From: Daphnia carinata
Taxonomy: Eukaryota > Arthropoda > Branchiopoda > Diplostraca > Daphniidae
DNA length: 64,000 nt
Direction of reading: 5' to 3'
Assembly (NCBI RefSeq): GCF_022539665.2
Contig: NC_081340.1
Coordinates: 1,860,001-1,924,000, forward strand
Made by a program: the position numbers and the translations under genes. Below, piece by piece: positions 1 through 14,211 of this stretch. The notes below the pieces were generated by a model, which searched no databases, was not told where the DNA came from, and saw only the letters and a list, made by a program, of their open reading frames with translations. How positions within the stretch are numbered: position 1 is the stretch's first letter; every line of letters starts with the position of its first letter.

Positions 1-1382
1 ATTTGAACTTCCAACGGATACCGCAAGAAAAAATAGTCGGAGGTTACATCGTGGCTCCGAATTCACTGCCGTTCCAGGTGTCCATACAACGCCGTCCCAG
101 GCCTACAGCCGACTGGATGCATTATTGCGGAGGTTCCATCCTCGATTCGAAAATCGTCGTCACTGCAGCCCATTGCATCTCCGGGTAAGAGAACTTTTCG
201 TTCATTGATTATTCATTTCACTTTTGTTAAATGATATGCAAGATGAGATGAACGTCCGTTTTCTCGTAAGGATTGACGCAACTAATTTGCGTGTTGTGGC
301 CGGAGAGCACAGCTTGTCAATTGATAGCCGTCTCGAACAAAAATCCATGCCTGTGTCGGTTATCGTACACGAAAATTTCAACTCCGATACGTTCCAGAAC
401 GACATCGCTCTGGTCTATGTAAGCATTTTTCAATTACCTATAGAAATGTGTTTGAGTGCATTAATTATATACCTTCTGTTTGTTTTGTTTTTTATACAAA
501 TGTATTCAAAGATGAGCAAAATTCCTTTGGATTTGAGCGTTCCATCCGCCAAAGCGATTCAACTGCCGCCTCCTGTTTCCCAATACGATCCATCTCTCGG
601 AACTCGCATGAACGTGTCTGGTTGGGGATTCACAGAAGTGAGTATTAAATTGGGGGGGGGGGGGATCCTATCGTGTGTAACACTTGATTTCCTGCAATCA
701 AATAGCCCTCGTCTGGACCCAGTGAAAGGCTTTCTGACGTCCTGCGCACTGTAAACATCGGCATCATTTCAGATGATATTTGCGACAAAACATATGGCGG
801 CTCTCCCTATCGTCCTGTCGTTTTCCCTTCCATGTTATGTGCTGGCGACATGAATAAAGGTCCGTTTAATCATTTAAAAATTTTTAAAAAAATTTGATTT
901 AAATTTCTTAAACTATTTTTTATTTGATCGATTAATAGGTGGATTAGATTCTTGCCAAGGCGATTCCGGTGGCCCATTGTTCACGAGCAATGGCAGTTCG
1001 GCTGTTCTTCACGGCATTGTCTCCTGGGGTGAAGGATGCGCCATTGCGTCATATCCGGGTATGAAACGTTAAACGCGCTTATTTATTATAAGCGTTCATT
1101 TGTTTAGCTAATAAGTTTGAGTGAAAGCAGTACGCGATGAAGACTCAGCAATTCCTTGAGCTTTTTAAATTTATATTTGGGTTTCATTATTTATTTTTAG
1201 GTGTTTACACTCAGGTGTCTTATTACTTGGACTGGATCGCTGCCAAACGCGCCCATTTAAACTCTTCGACACGTCCGCTAGCTTACCAATGTCAACATCC
1301 GATTACGCACATGTTTGGCCCTTGTCATCACGAGCAATATCACGTAACGAACGGTACCGCTAAAGAGAAATCAAAAGAATAA
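1..1382 (+). CDS. Trypsin-like serine protease (S1A), 5' end outside window
   Basis: Secreted or extracellular chymotrypsin-fold endopeptidase. Exons that join in phase: ..1-184, 271-418, 512-637, 706-859, 939-1058, 1201-1382. The activation site is K|IVGG near base 33, so the propeptide and signal peptide lie upstream of the window. The catalytic triad is visible: His in TAAHC (about 165-180), Asp in DIAL (401-412) and Ser in GDSGGP (about 960-975). The residue six before the active Ser is Asp ([10 protein letters not shown]), the family rule for cleavage after Lys/Arg. The domain closes with [13 protein letters not shown], then a 45-residue tail with extra cysteines. No clip domain is visible, but one could lie upstream. 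The introns are 62-142 bp. The family is certain; orthology and physiological role (digestive or immune) are not. Confidence 0.93.
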
Positions 1383-1507
1383 TCTTAAACGTCCAACTGT
1401 CAGCTCTCGGTCGAAGTTCTTTGTTAAACGCGAATTTATGCCAATGACGTATTAGCACTTCCGGCCATTAGGACTTCAATTCGTCTTACTTATTTTATCA
1501 AGTCAAA

Positions 1508-1513
1508 AATAAA
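1508..1513 (+). promoter_or_regulatory. Polyadenylation signal of the serine protease
   Basis: AATAAA lies 126 bp past the protease stop codon in A/T-rich sequence. Further AATAAA copies near 1635 are alternatives. Confidence 0.45.
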
Positions 1514-4500
1514 TCAAGAAGGGAATAAGATTTTGGTTTTGATTGTCCACGAGGGTTTTATTACATAAGATTTTTCTCACAAGTGAACTGTGTATACTTT
1601 AAAATCTCCGCTTTGGGCATATAAGTAGAGTAAATAAAATAAAATTTTAAATATATCTAAAATATAAAAAAAAACCAATTGTGGGAAAAGCTAAAGAAAC
1701 AACGGATTAACTGCTACCGGGGGAAGAAAAAAATGTCTTTTTAATGCGAGATTGAAAGGCAAGATACTATACGTGTATACAAAACACCTCGGCATCTCAA
1801 CCGACGTGGGTGGTCGTCTGCGCGAAAATAGAATTTCAAAAAAAAAAAAAAAAAAACGAAATAAAATGAAAAACGAATACAAATGAAAATGATGCCGACA
1901 TGTACATAGTTTTGCGAATTTTATTGGATTATGATTCTTCCATAAAACATTTGGAAAGCGGCAGTAAAATTGGCGAGTTATATTTTCTATCACGAACAAA
2001 CATAAAAAAATACACACAAAACAAACAAAAATAATACTGTTGAGAAATAGTCTGTAGCCCAAGATTCCCTGTGAAATTTTCAGTAGAGCTTCCATCATAA
2101 ACTGTGTTAAGTTTTATTTTTATTATTTTTTTTTTTTTTTTAACATTCTTGATTCGAGGCATGACGACATCGCACAATGGGCCCACTGCATCAACAAGAT
2201 ACGGAGACATACACACATACGAAAAGCCTTGGCTCTTTGGAACCGGGAGGCAAGCAGCTGATCTTCAGACTTTGAGATTCCCATCTTCTTTCATCATTTC
2301 GTATTTTTTTTTTTTTTCTGAAAATATAAAATTTTTTTATTCCTGCTTTTGTTTCCTTTCTGTTTGAAAACGATTCGTGCTCTTCTCTTAAGGGCAAACG
2401 GGTCGCATAATATTACATTCATATAGTCTTTGATGGTCGACTTCGAACCGTACACAAACACAGGCCAGCATATAAGAAAAAGAGAACCCAAGTAATGTGT
2501 TTTGACAGCGAGATAAGTCGTTACGCTAGCAGTTTTTTCTTTTTTTTTTTTCAGCGAAAGAAATCAAAGAGAAAAGAAAAACACGAACAAAATTAACATA
2601 TTCCTTGTCACGTTTCGGCATTTTTTGGCTTGGGCCACACAACTTTTTCTCGGACACGTTTATGTTACATTACACACAGAGCCGGAGCGTTACGAATTTG
2701 TTTGAGCCTCAAACAACTAGACACGACGCGTGGCTGCGATTCGCATCAGAACGAGCAAAAACACAAAACATTGTTTTTCTCTCTTTTCCACTAAACATCC
2801 TGGACGATTTACATGTTCGAAACGCTGAACAGTTCAGTGACAAAAAATCGAACCCGTTTTCTTCAAGTCTAAAGTCCCCTACTTCCCTTGGTCCAATGTC
2901 CTTTCCTGTTCGGAAAGCGATAAATTCGGTTTTGATTTTTGATCGGAAATCTATGCGCATTTTTCCCGCACTTTGAAACGCTTGAATAAGTCAAAGCCAA
3001 AAAGAATGTGCTAGTTCCAGCAATGTATATAGCTGAGCTCCTGGTCGTACACATCAAATGAAAGGACACTGGTAGCAGACGATAATCAAAACGAATCATA
3101 GCAGACGAAATCATGATGGCGGTGTACAAACCAGGACTGAACAGGTCAGAACCAGTACTGACGGATTACACGGGACGATAAATTTGATGTAGTGAAACCA
3201 AGAAGAATCGATGAAATTTTAAAAAAGCTAAACACATTTCTCTGTTTTGACAGCTTCCTTTTTTATTTTAATGACTCCCCCCCCACCCAAATCACTTGCA
3301 TTACTAATTTTTGCTAATTGCTGCGCCACACAATGTCAGCCTCCGTGCCTGGACTTTCTCAATCGTTCGATATGCTTTCAGTTACGTAACACCACCTGGG
3401 AAAAAATGATCTTGAAGGAGGTCATCGACTGACGTTTGTCTTTGTCCACCATCTTTTGTTTTTTAATTGTTACTACGTATCACTATAGAAAGCGGAAGAT
3501 TTCTTTTTCAAAGGTAAACCACGTGTTTGATTAGGTTTCGTGGAAAAGCCGATGTTTTAAGAAGTAGACATGTTTTGCTTAAATAACTACACACACAAAC
3601 CACACGATGTCGTTCTTTTGACGTTTATAATCCTGTTTCCTTCACTTTGGTTCTTTTTTTTTTAATGTCCCCTGTCTTTAAAAAAATATATATACATACA
3701 TATCTTTCATTTTACGAACTCTTTCAGGTGACGGCGAAAAGATGAAAGAAAACAAGACTGCGTAAAAACTGCGTGTGAAGTCGCAAAACGAAAATGATGG
3801 CCAGCAACGCTGTTGAAAACGACGTATCATCAAAGAATTTCTCTCTTTCTTTTTTTTTTTCTTTTTTCGCGTTTGCGTGATTATTAACGAGCCATTCATG
3901 TCACGAAAAAAAAAACGAGCCCCCCCCTCGCTCAGTTTGATTTCTGACCGCGTTTTTTTTTTTCTAAACAACACGAAACAGGATTTTTCTTTCGTTTTTT
4001 TTTTTTTTTTTTTTATTATTGCCATTCATTTTGCCCTTGTCGCCAGGCGGGACACGCCAATGAAAATATTTGTTTCGTTCGGGAGTAATAAAAAATTCAA
4101 ACAGGGAAAAACGAATGGGTTTCACCGTTGATCGCATCACACTGTATATTTCTTGTTTTGTTTTCACTGTACAAATTTAATAGTTTAAAAAAAAAAAAAA
4201 AAAATTTAAGGATTAAAAACAAAAAAAAAAGGAGGTTGATGGAAAGCAAAAGTGTTTCGTGTTTAGGTACAATGGGGGGGGGAATAGCAAACTCAATCAC
4301 GCACAAACGATCTGAAACACACGCATTATTATTTATATGTATAGGCACTGAATGGCTCGCTTGCAGTAGAAAGGGCGAAAAAAAAAACAATTGAATGTGG
4401 AGAAGAAAAAAGGACGTTACAATCATCGTCCGTCTTTTTTTTTTTCGATTCACCTAGAACGATGTGTTTTGTATACAGAAACAAAAAAAAATGGTGAAAG

Positions 4501-4858
4501 GTCATTATCGAAATACTATAGACTGTACAATGAAATTGTTTTTCGATATTTTTGTGCTCGAACGGAGAAGGTCAATCGTTTCGATAGAAAGAAGAAAAAA
4601 AAAATGTCTTTTTTTGAGTATCACTGGGAGAAAAAAAAAACGGTTGGTTAAAAACACGTCTTCGACGAAAAAAAAAATGTTCCATGGAAGAATTCCGCAG
4701 GTAAAAAAACAAAAACAAATCAAATGATCCGCGACAATTGGCAATCAATTAGAGGGGGAAAAGCAATCAACAAAAAATGATCATTTTGGCACATTTTGAC
4801 GCACATCAACTGAAAATAGATTTTGAAAAAAAAAATTAAAATAAAATAATAATATTGC

Positions 4859-4884
4859 TCACACACACACACACACACACACAC
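4859..4884. repeat. (AC)n microsatellite
   Basis: About 13 uninterrupted AC units followed by GCACGCACGC, in the putative EGFR 3'UTR. Confidence 0.95.
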
Positions 4885-5079
4885 GCACGCACGCATTCAA
4901 ATGTTGGTTACCTACGAATAGATAGCAAAGAGAATTCAAATACGATATTTAAAATATAGATACAAAGTGTTCGCCCCCCACAAACAAAATATGATTTTAA
5001 AAAAAATATATATATTGGCCGCGTTGGCAAGGGCTGCTGATCGGGGGGGGGGGTGCGTTTGCCCCACCCCTCCCCGGGA

Positions 5080-8000
5080 TCAGACGGTCGTTTCATTCCT
5101 TTTGAGAGGCTGCAGCGGTTGCAATTCACGCTGTAAGTCGTTGTAATAATCGTGATCGGAGCCTTCCTCTTCGGACGAGCGCTGCGTCAGGTAGCGAGGG
5201 CCGAAGGCGCCCGTCGGGAACTGGACGGCGGCCGAGCCGTTGGACGAGGAAGACGCCGTCGTCCCGACGCCCAAACTGTTGACGGGGATACCCAACGTGG
5301 CGCCGTTGCCGACGGGCAGTCCACTGGAGATGGAGGATGTCGGCGACAGCTGGTAACTGGGCGACGACGGATTGTACAAGGTATTGACGTCCTGATTGTT
5401 CATCATGTGGTACTCGGGGTTGTCCATGCTGAGCGGCAGCGTCGGATGCATCCCGGACATTCGCTTGATGGCTGGCAGGCTCTTGACAAAGTCCGGCATG
5501 GAACGAGCGTGGTAGTCGCCGCTGCTGAGCTCTCCATTGTCTACAATAAAAGAAAGATAAAATAAAAGACATAAAAATTTAAACCAAAAAATAATAAATA
5601 AAACGATGTTACACCGTTGCAAGTTTTATTTTTACGACGTCGTTTTTTTTTTTTTTTTCTCTTTGTTTTTATTCAATCTCGTGAACGGGGGAAAACGAAT
5701 AAAAATGAAAAATAGCGATCGTGAAAAGGACTTGTTTTTTTTTTTGAGTTATTACCTCCGATTTTGGCGTCGCCAATCAGATCCATGTAACCGCCGTGGT
5801 GAGGTTGTGTCGACTGAGGTGATGGCATCAGGTAGTCATCTTCGTCGACTGGCAGGTCCAGTTTCAGATTACCAACTCGGGCTCCCGTTTTGACGCCCGG
5901 CAGGTAGTGCGGTAGCCTCCGGTCTTCCATAGCCGCTTCCAATTCTGTTCGAAATAAATCAATTTTAATTGAATCGAAAATGAATTTTAAAATATTCAAT
6001 TTTTTTTTTTTTTTTTTTTTTTACCTTTGCCGATGAGCTGAAGAGGATCGCTGCAGTAGCGCAGACTGGGGCCGCCACTGTCGCGCGAATGCTGCTGTTG
6101 AGGATGCATTTGCTGCGACGGATGGAATCCGCCGGGGTGATGGCCGACGGGTAAGCCCGTCAGGTGGTGATTGTGATGGCCGACGGCTGCGGCCATCCTG
6201 GACGAAGATGCTGGGCTGGCCGTCCTGTGACTACCTTGACTGGAGAAGCCCTCAGCGCCGTAAACGGCGTGTTCCGATCCGTTGGCGATGCTCCCACCAC
6301 CGGCGCTACTCGCCGCGTATTTCTTGACGGGCGTCGGTGGCGGTAGCGGCGTCTCGGCCGTCACCGTCGAACTCGACGGCAACGGACAACGCGATTTGGG
6401 TTGCAGGTATTCTTCCGCATCCATAATCACTTCCGGGCCGTCCATCGACGACGACAAATTCCGGATCAACTCTTTTTCGTCCTTCACGATTTGCGACGTT
6501 GCCAATTTGAATCGATTCATTTATAAAAACAAAAACAAAAGAAAAACGCACCTGAGGAGAGTAGGAAGGTAGGCGCATCAATTTATCGCCGGGAATGACG
6601 AGATAGCGGCCCGGATCGCGAGCCATCTTGGCAAACTCATCGGCCAATTCCTTGAAACTGGGCCGGCTTTCGGCGTCCAGCATCCAGCATTTGATCATGA
6701 TCATGTAGACATCGATAGTGCACGTAGGTGGCTGAGGTAAGCGTTCGCCCTTTTCCAGCAAGTCGGGCACTTCGCGGGCGGGCACGTTCTCGTACGGTCG
6801 CCCGCCATAAGTCAACAATTCCCAGACGGTGACGCCGAACGCCCAGACGTCGCTCTTGTGAGTGAAAATGCGATGCTGGATGCATTCGAGAGCCAACCAC
6901 TTGATGGGCATTTTCCCACCGGCCGCTTTGTACTCGTCTTCGTTAATGTCCAGCAATTTGGCCAGTCCGAAATCGGTGATTTTGACGCAGGCCGGGTTTT
7001 GAACGAGGACGTTACGGGCGGCCAAATCGCGGTGGACCAGCCGCCGCTCCTCCAGGTAGGCCATACCACGAGCGATCTGCGTGCACCAGTTGAGCAGCGG
7101 CTTGGAGCCGATCTTGTCGCGGTTGTTACGGACGTAGTCAAGGAGACAGCCCAAAGGCATCAGCTGGGTCACCAACATCATCTGAGAAGTCATGCAGACG
7201 GCCAGCAACTGCAGAAGGTTCGGGTGTTCCACGCTGGCCATGATGTAGGCCTCGTCCAGGATCTCTCGGTTCGTGTTGGATCCGGTGCCTTCGCGCAAGA
7301 CTTTAATGGCCACCGGGATCTTGACGTTCTCGCCTTCGGGGACCCAGACACCTTTGTAGACGGTGCCGAAAGCGCCGTAGCCGAGGATGCCGCCGCGTCT
7401 CAGCTCGGCTTCTTTGACGATCCTCAATTTGGCCAAATTGGGTTTGACGTGGCTGGGTCTCAGCGGCTCGCTGTCCTCGTAGCCGCTCATGACCATCGTC
7501 ATCTTGGCCGTGTTCTCCTTGGATTTGGCTCGTTGGTGCCAGTGGTAGCCGAAACAGGCCAGGAAGACTCCAAGCAAAGTGACGCATCCGATAACACCGC
7601 CGAGAATGGCGGCAATGTGCTCCTCGTCGCCGTTGACCAGCGGGTTGACGACGGGTTCTTTGGCGCAATAAGGATCGCCCGCATCGCCCGGGAAGATCTT
7701 GTGCGGCGCTTCGGCTGGACAGTTGGCCGTGCAGTTGAACTGCGTGGCGTTGGTCAACGGGTCGAGGACGCCGGGCGAGAGGTAGACGCGGTAATTGCGA
7801 CAGCTGAGGCACTGATTGACGTTGGGTCCGGTACAACCGCGACATTCGCTGGCGCACCGGGAACATTCGTGTCGCTCCTCGTCGGCGTAATGGTCTTGCG
7901 GACATTCGTCTTCGCACTGTTCGCCCCGTTTGTACTTGACGCACTCTTGGCACACCTGTTTTTTGTGTGTGTGCGTGTGTGTGTGTAAGAGAACAAAAGA

Positions 8001-11000
8001 ACATTTCGCAATTAAAATGAGTGAAATAGCCAAGCAGAGAGAGAGGAACGAGTATTTAAAAAAAAAAAAGAAAAGAGAAATAATCGAAATATTTTAGAAA
8101 TTGTTTTCGAGAGTGGAACGCGAAGACGGACGCACGTCAACGAGCGCCAAAAACTCGTAAAGTAAGTCTAATAAAATGTCACGTTTGGAAATTCAAAGCT
8201 GAAAGAAAAAGAAAAATAATAATAATAATAATAATAAAAAGCGAAACAGAAAGAGATAGGAGATCTGGCAGCAGCGGGTGGTCGTGCGAACCAAAGAAGA
8301 CTCTTATTGAGGATGATGGCTTTTGTTTTTAAATAAAAGAAATCAAAGGAGGGGGGGGGGGAGCGTGAGTGATGATGTTATCAAAAAAAAAAACGAACCT
8401 GTTCGTGAAAACCGTATCCGTTGCACTTTTTGCATCGCGGATGGCATTTGCGACAGACAGCTTTGCCGGCCAGCGGTTTCAGCGGTCCTTGTTCTTGCGG
8501 TCCGACCCATTCGTAGTAATAGCCATCGGGACACGGTTCGTTCTTTTTCAAACAATGATCCTGAAAAACATTAGCAAATAAACAATTTCAAAAATTATTT
8601 TTATTTCTTTTTTTTTTCCCCATTATTTTGGGGTGGTAGGGGTTGAACCAGGTTCAATATGCAAATGAGGCAACTGACCACTTCGACGTCGCCGTTGATG
8701 ACGGCCTTCTCGCAAGAACGGCAACCGCGCGCTCCGATGTTGTTCTCGGGTCCGGTGCAACCGCCGACGCAGTTCTCGTGACACGATAGGCATTCGCCGC
8801 TGTCGTTGAATTTGCTCGTCGGGCAGGCCGGAACGCAGTAGGGTCCGTCTTTGACGTGTTTGCACAGCGTGCAGTTGCCCGGCCCTGGTCCGGTGCACGT
8901 TTCGTCGCATTCGTGGTGACAGTGTTTGCACAATTTCGGAGTCAACTCGTAAATCCTACAATTACAAAATTAATTAAAACTCAAATTTCGCCTGGAACAC
9001 ACAAAAAAATGAAATGAAAAAAAAAAAAAAAAAAAAAAAGACCACCTTACCCTAAATTGAGGTCGCAGCTTTCGACACAGGTCTCGTCCAGCTGGAAATG
9101 GGCGCACGAAAGGCACTCGTTGGGTCCCAGGCCCCAACAGCCCTCGGTGGAGCACTGGGCGCTGCAGACCAGACCCGACTCTTTGCACTGTTCCGACACT
9201 TTGTTGTTCTGGAGGAGAGTGCCGTGCAACTGGGACTTGATGATCTTGGTCCAGCTGATGCTCTCGGCGAAACAGAGTTCCTTGTTCTCCAGGACGGTCA
9301 CACTTCCGGCCCGGATCATTTTCAGGGAGCGCAAATGCAGCGAATTGAGCGACGTCTTGACGATGTAGAGAGCCGAAAAGTATTCCGTCAGCTGCCGGCC
9401 GCCGATCGTTTCCAAGTTGCGGAAGTAGGACAAATTGCGGAATTCGGGGTGCGATGCCTGGACGTTGATGAATCCGGTGATTTCCTTGAGAGTGGAGAAG
9501 ATTTCCAGGCGATCGGGATGCATTCGCGGGTACCTGGGCCCGAAAGTGAAATTGGGGTAGATTTGCTGGAATCCGGCGAATGAGTGATCGAGGATGGTGA
9601 TGGATCCCTCGATGACGGTGCAATCCCTGAAGCTTTCAATGTTGCCGGCGTGAACGATGTCAACGCCCTGGCACGTCTTTGGACACGGTCCGTCGCAGAC
9701 GACGCATTCGCCGTTGACGGCCTTCTTCTTGGGCGGGCAGATGCGGACGCAGGCGCCATTGTCCTTGAGCAAATGCTCGGGACACGTTTTGACGCAGGTG
9801 GCGCCGTAAGCGTACTTGCCTTCCGGGTTCGTCTCCCACGAGTACGTGATCGGATTGTAGCGTTGCATTGCCGGACATTCTTGCTTGCAAACGCCATCGT
9901 CGAAAAAGTTGCGGCAAGCCTATTGGAACATCAAAGCAAAAACAGATTTGAATTTTTTTTTTTTTTTTTAATCCATATGCAAATGAAGCACGTTCTACGT
10001 GTGTATATCTAAACGTCCCCCCCCCCCCCACTTTTTTTTTTGTTTGTTTGTTTTTTTTTATAAAGTGACATTTGCGCTGTTGTCCTATGATGCGTCGCGA
10101 AATGTGTAATCGTGCGGATCCAACCCCAAAATGAAAAGCGGGAAATGTTCCCCAAGAAAAGGAGAAGAAAGAAAAACAAAAACAAAAGGAAGACGTTGAC
10201 AGGTTGACGTGCAAGTAGGTACCATAAGAGATAACTATCGGCAATTGGTTTGTGGAATGTCAAAACGGTAGGTTAGAGGGAATCAAATAAAAAAAAAGAA
10301 AAAGAAAAGACTTGTCTCTTTCGTGCGTGCATCGTTTCATGTTGTCGGAGATGTTTAAAAAAAAAAAAGAAAAAGAAAAAGAGAAGCGGAGGGAGGAAGA
10401 ATGTTTGATGCATTTTGTTTTTTGTTTTTCTTACCAGACAGTCGCTTTGTTTGGGTCCAGTGCAGCCGCCAGCGCAGAATAAATGACAGCACTCTCGCGG
10501 TTTGGGTCCGAAGCATCGTCCTTGGTGGCACTGCGGACTGCAATTGATCTTGGAGAATTTCTGGCAATTTTCGGGACCTTCGCCCCAGCAGCCGGCCTCG
10601 CACGAGTCGTGACACGGCAGGCAGTCCCGCTCCGGTTCCGTGAAATTGTAGACGTAGACGATTTTCGAACCGACGCCCGTTATAATCTCCTCCCAGTTGA
10701 TCGTTTTCATGTGGCACAGATTGTAGTTGTTGAACAGGCCGCAACTTCCCGCCAAGATATCTGGGCAAATAAAAATTCGAATTCAATTCAATTCAATTTG
10801 AAACTTGAGGCGAATGTGTAGCGCGGCAAGTTCACGTACCTCGGAGGGCCGGCATTTCCAAATTGTGCATTTTCGAGAGGGTAACGACCAGGGCAAACTC
10901 TTCATCGTGCACGCTGAGTTTGAAGAGCGTCCGACCGCGGATAATTTGTAAATTGGGGAGGACGATGCGTCGGACGTCGACGTGGGAAATGAGGACGTAG

Positions 11001-11499
11001 CCCGTCACTTCTCGAATGTGCTGCAAGAAACTCAGGTCCAAATGTTCGTCCTGCAGCCAAGTCAACTCCAAATTGCCGTCGACGTACGTGCAGTTGGTGT
11101 AGCGATCGCGCAGATTCCGGTAGTGATGCTCCCGGTTGGACGGCACCGACATCCGGCCGTTTGTGCCGATGCAAACTGAGAGTGTTTGACATTTTAATTT
11201 GTAATTAACATTCACCTTGCGTTAAGGTCTAAGGTAAAGAGGGGGGGGGGGGGCAAAATGGAGGACTTACCTTGGCTTTAAAAATGACCTCGTTCAAATC
11301 AGGACTTAAAAAAATGAAATGAATAGATGGACTTACTTTTGCCTTTAAAGACATCGTTGGCTTTGTCGGCGGGACTAGGATGGGTGGCGTTGGCGGGTGC
11401 GGCGGCCGAGCTGACGGGCCGATACAACAACAAGACGACGCACAAGTGGAAGACGGCCTTTGAAAGCCAACGCAACTTTGGGCCGCGCGTCAACGACAT
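5080..11499 (-). CDS. Egfr: Epidermal growth factor receptor tyrosine kinase, isoform with proximal first exon
   Basis: Receptor tyrosine kinase for EGF/TGF-alpha-type ligands at the plasma membrane, feeding Ras/MAPK. Coding exons, 5' to 3': 11337-11499, 10840-11175, 10435-10760, 9051-9919, 8679-8955, 8399-8560, 6552-7955, 6025-6481, 5756-5944, 5080-5540; all phases agree, giving 1547 aa. Order: signal peptide (hydrophobic [11 protein letters not shown]), L1 ([11 protein letters not shown] onward), furin-type Cys-rich, L2 (about 350-500), a second long Cys-rich region extended as in invertebrates, membrane segment at about 825-848, and kinase at about 895-1165 with GYGAFG, Lys in [12 protein letters not shown] and DFG. 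The kinase is carried with the membrane segment on one 1404-bp exon. The tail has Tyr sites (DNPEY, DDYLMP, GYMDL, EEYLQP) and ends like fly Egfr. The start ATG at 11499 is chosen because it opens the signal peptide; the upstream open frame has no ATG. Confidence 0.97.
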
Positions 11500-12257
11500 T
11501 CTCAGTGCATTTTTTCTTAACACAGTCGCCCCCAAAAGAGAACCGTCTCTCGTTCTAATCAATTCAATTACAATTTATCACAACGTTAGCCAACATTTTT
11601 TAATTATTCAACTACAAACGAAAATTCAACCGACATTTTCAACTTGTTTTTTTTTTTTTTTTTCTTTCCTCTTTTCAAGGAGAGAATTGAAATTCAATGG
11701 CTCGAGGTGGTCCGGTTTCAAAACAAAACAAAAAAAAAGAGATCATGTCCGCCTTTACAATTGGCAAAAACTGCCGTGGCCAGTAGCGTGGGAAACACAC
11801 GAAAAAGAAATGTCTTGGCTTCGGTTTTTGGGGCGGCCAGAACATTATCCGATGTAGCCAAAGATGAAAAAGGGAATGTCCACCTGAGCGAACGTATACA
11901 TCGCCCACCTGCTGTCATCGTTTCGTAAAGACGTGTCAACAACCAACGGTGAAATATTTTTAATATTAAAAAAAAAAAAAAGGGGCAGTCAAGCATCAAA
12001 TAATAATAAAAAAAAAGGCGCCATTTGAATATTATTGCGTGTCTTGTTTTTTTTTTTTTTTTGTCTTGTGGAACAATTTTCTATTTCGTGAGGTAGGCGT
12101 CCTTGTAGCTAGAAAAAAAAAAAAAAAACAACACCTGAATCGAATTGAATTTTGTTGAGTGAATGCCACGCCCATGCTCATTAGTCCGGCCAGAAGAATT
12201 CGGCAATGTCGCATCTTATGTTTAACGAACAAAAAAAAAAAAATGCCACCTTACAAC

Positions 12258-12278
12258 AGAGAGAGAGAGAGAGAGAGA
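12258..12278. repeat. (AG)n tract
   Basis: About ten AG units; similar GA/CT tracts occur at about 14874-14893, 15105-15122 and 28410-28429. GAGAG is also the core bound by GAGA factor in flies, so these may be more than neutral repeats. Confidence 0.9.
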
Positions 12279-14211
12279 AAAATTTCATTTCAAAAGGAAA
12301 CACAAAAGTTACGTGTTAAAGAGGAATGTTTTCTTGCTTCTTCGCCAGCGGAAACATTCACAGAGAGAGGCGCGTCTTAAAGAAAAAGAGAGAGAGAGAG
12401 ACCTAACAACAAGTTGCGCTAGGGGAAATGGAGAAAAATGATGATGAAGCGGAGGAACCGACCAAACATCGCCTCAGGCCTTTTTACCTTTTTGTTTGGT
12501 GCGGGGGGGGGGGGGGGGTACACCGTGTCTTCACGATGCCTCGCAGCTAACCAACAACAACACAAAAATAAAAAAGTTTTTTTTTTTTTTTTTTTTTCTC
12601 TGAATATTTTCTTTAGCGAGAGGAGCGCGCAGAGACCCCCTGCGGACAAGGTTCTCTTCAAGAAGAAGAAGAACGAAAAAAAAAAAAGAAAAGAGGGAGG
12701 GGGAACAGAAAATTGGGGTCGATCAGCCTCAGGCCAAACGAAAAACCACGGGTTTTTTTTTTTTTATAATTTTCTTCTTCTTCTTCTTCCTACCTGGTTT
12801 TTCGTTTTTCTTTAAGAGTGGTAAGTGCCAGCCTATGGCTGAGAGGTTCCTCAAACGTTTTCTTATCGAAGCTTCACAGTTGCACACACACACATAGCGA
12901 CCTCTCTGGTTTTTTTTTTTTTTTTTTTTTTACCTCAGGGCCTGAGAAAGAAAGAACTTTGGTGGATGTTAGAAAATAATAATAATAAAGAAAGAAAGAA
13001 AAAAACAGCTGGACAGTGATTACATAGAGTGGTGGGGTATAGCTTTTTTTTTTTTTTTTTTCTTTGCTGGCCAACAACAAGCAAGAAAAAAAAAAGGCAT
13101 GGCGCCTTGCCCAGTTGGCCGTCGGCTCGAAAAGAGTACATCATCATCATTTTTGAAAAAAAAAAAAAAAAAAAAGAATGTAGATGAACGACAAGGTCGT
13201 ATACAGTCGAACGTTCTTCTTCACAAACTATTAAACTACCACCACGAAATGTTGGAAAAAGGAATTTCTGTTTTTTTTTTTTTTTTTTCGAGATGCCAGA
13301 CAATTTCGCCTGGTCAGATGCAAATGAAGCCATTTGGGATCTGAAAGTCCATCTGATGATGATGATGCTGCAAGGCTACCGCCTTTATTTATATATATAT
13401 ATATATACAAGCGCCCTTTCCACATGTTATTTATTTCTTTTCTTCATTTTTTTTTTTTTTCAAGCTCTTGAAAATGGAGAAAAGAAAAATGTATATTATA
13501 GCATGGCCGGCTTGTTCGGGAAAGAAGCGTTCGAGATATGACGAGACATTCCAAAGGAATGCGGCGCACGATGGCGGCCGTGAATTGAGGCCCCTCGGCG
13601 TGCGCTTAGACCTTCTTTTTTTATTTTTATAATAATAAAGTCCTATCTAGAAATTTCTCTTGCTACAAATAATAATAATAAAAAATAAAAGATGTCAGAT
13701 CGCCGACTGTCCAAGGGCCGGCTTTTAAATGCCATTGTTTTGCTTTTTTTTGTTCTTCGCCGCTAAACCGATGACGGACGCTGGTCAAAAAAAAAAAAAA
13801 AAGCTGGAGGGGTCAGTTGGATGAGAAAACGTGTGATGTTTATTACTGAACGTTCGTCTTATTTTCTTGAACCGATATTTAAAAAAACAAAACAAAAGAG
13901 GCCGTCATTCGAGAAGATGATGAGTTTAAAAAAAAAACTCCAATGTCTGGATGAGGCACAATTGAGAGTAGAAGCGGATGACTGTACGCGTTGTGACCAT
14001 ATACGGATGATTTCGAACCTTCTTTTTTTTTTCTTGGGATAGACACATCAAACGACAGGTTGGACTGTTTTGAATTTGAATATCATCTACGCACGGGAGA
14101 AGGAGAACAAAAAAAAAAAAGAATAGAGAGGGATAGAAACGAGTTGACACGGTGACGGATGCCCTCCATTCCTTTCGTCTCTTATAAACAAATGAGTCAA
14201 CAATGTCTCGC

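Larger units (their letters stand above)
1383..5079. other. Gene-free stretch between convergent genes; probable EGFR 3'UTR
   Basis: No reading frame here looks coding: open stretches are translations of poly-A/T and simple repeats. It lies between the stop of the serine protease (+) and the stop of EGFR (-). TTTATT on this strand, which is AATAAA on the minus strand, occurs at 1556-1561 and several places between 2110 and 4340, so a long EGFR 3'UTR of up to about 3.5 kb is possible. T tracts of 10-20 nt are frequent. Transcript ends cannot be fixed from sequence. Confidence 0.4.

Noticed and set aside
5126-5572. Long open frames antisense to, or in other frames of, the Egfr exons (also 6858-7988, 7303-8004, 9098-9583, 9584-10012)
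   Set aside because: They exactly shadow GC-rich Egfr exons, cross its splice junctions and show no domain.
12438-12815. Open frame of about 125 codons in the Egfr intron
   Set aside because: Composed of poly-Lys, poly-Phe and poly-Gly from homopolymers; the same applies to most open frames between 11.6 and 41 kb.
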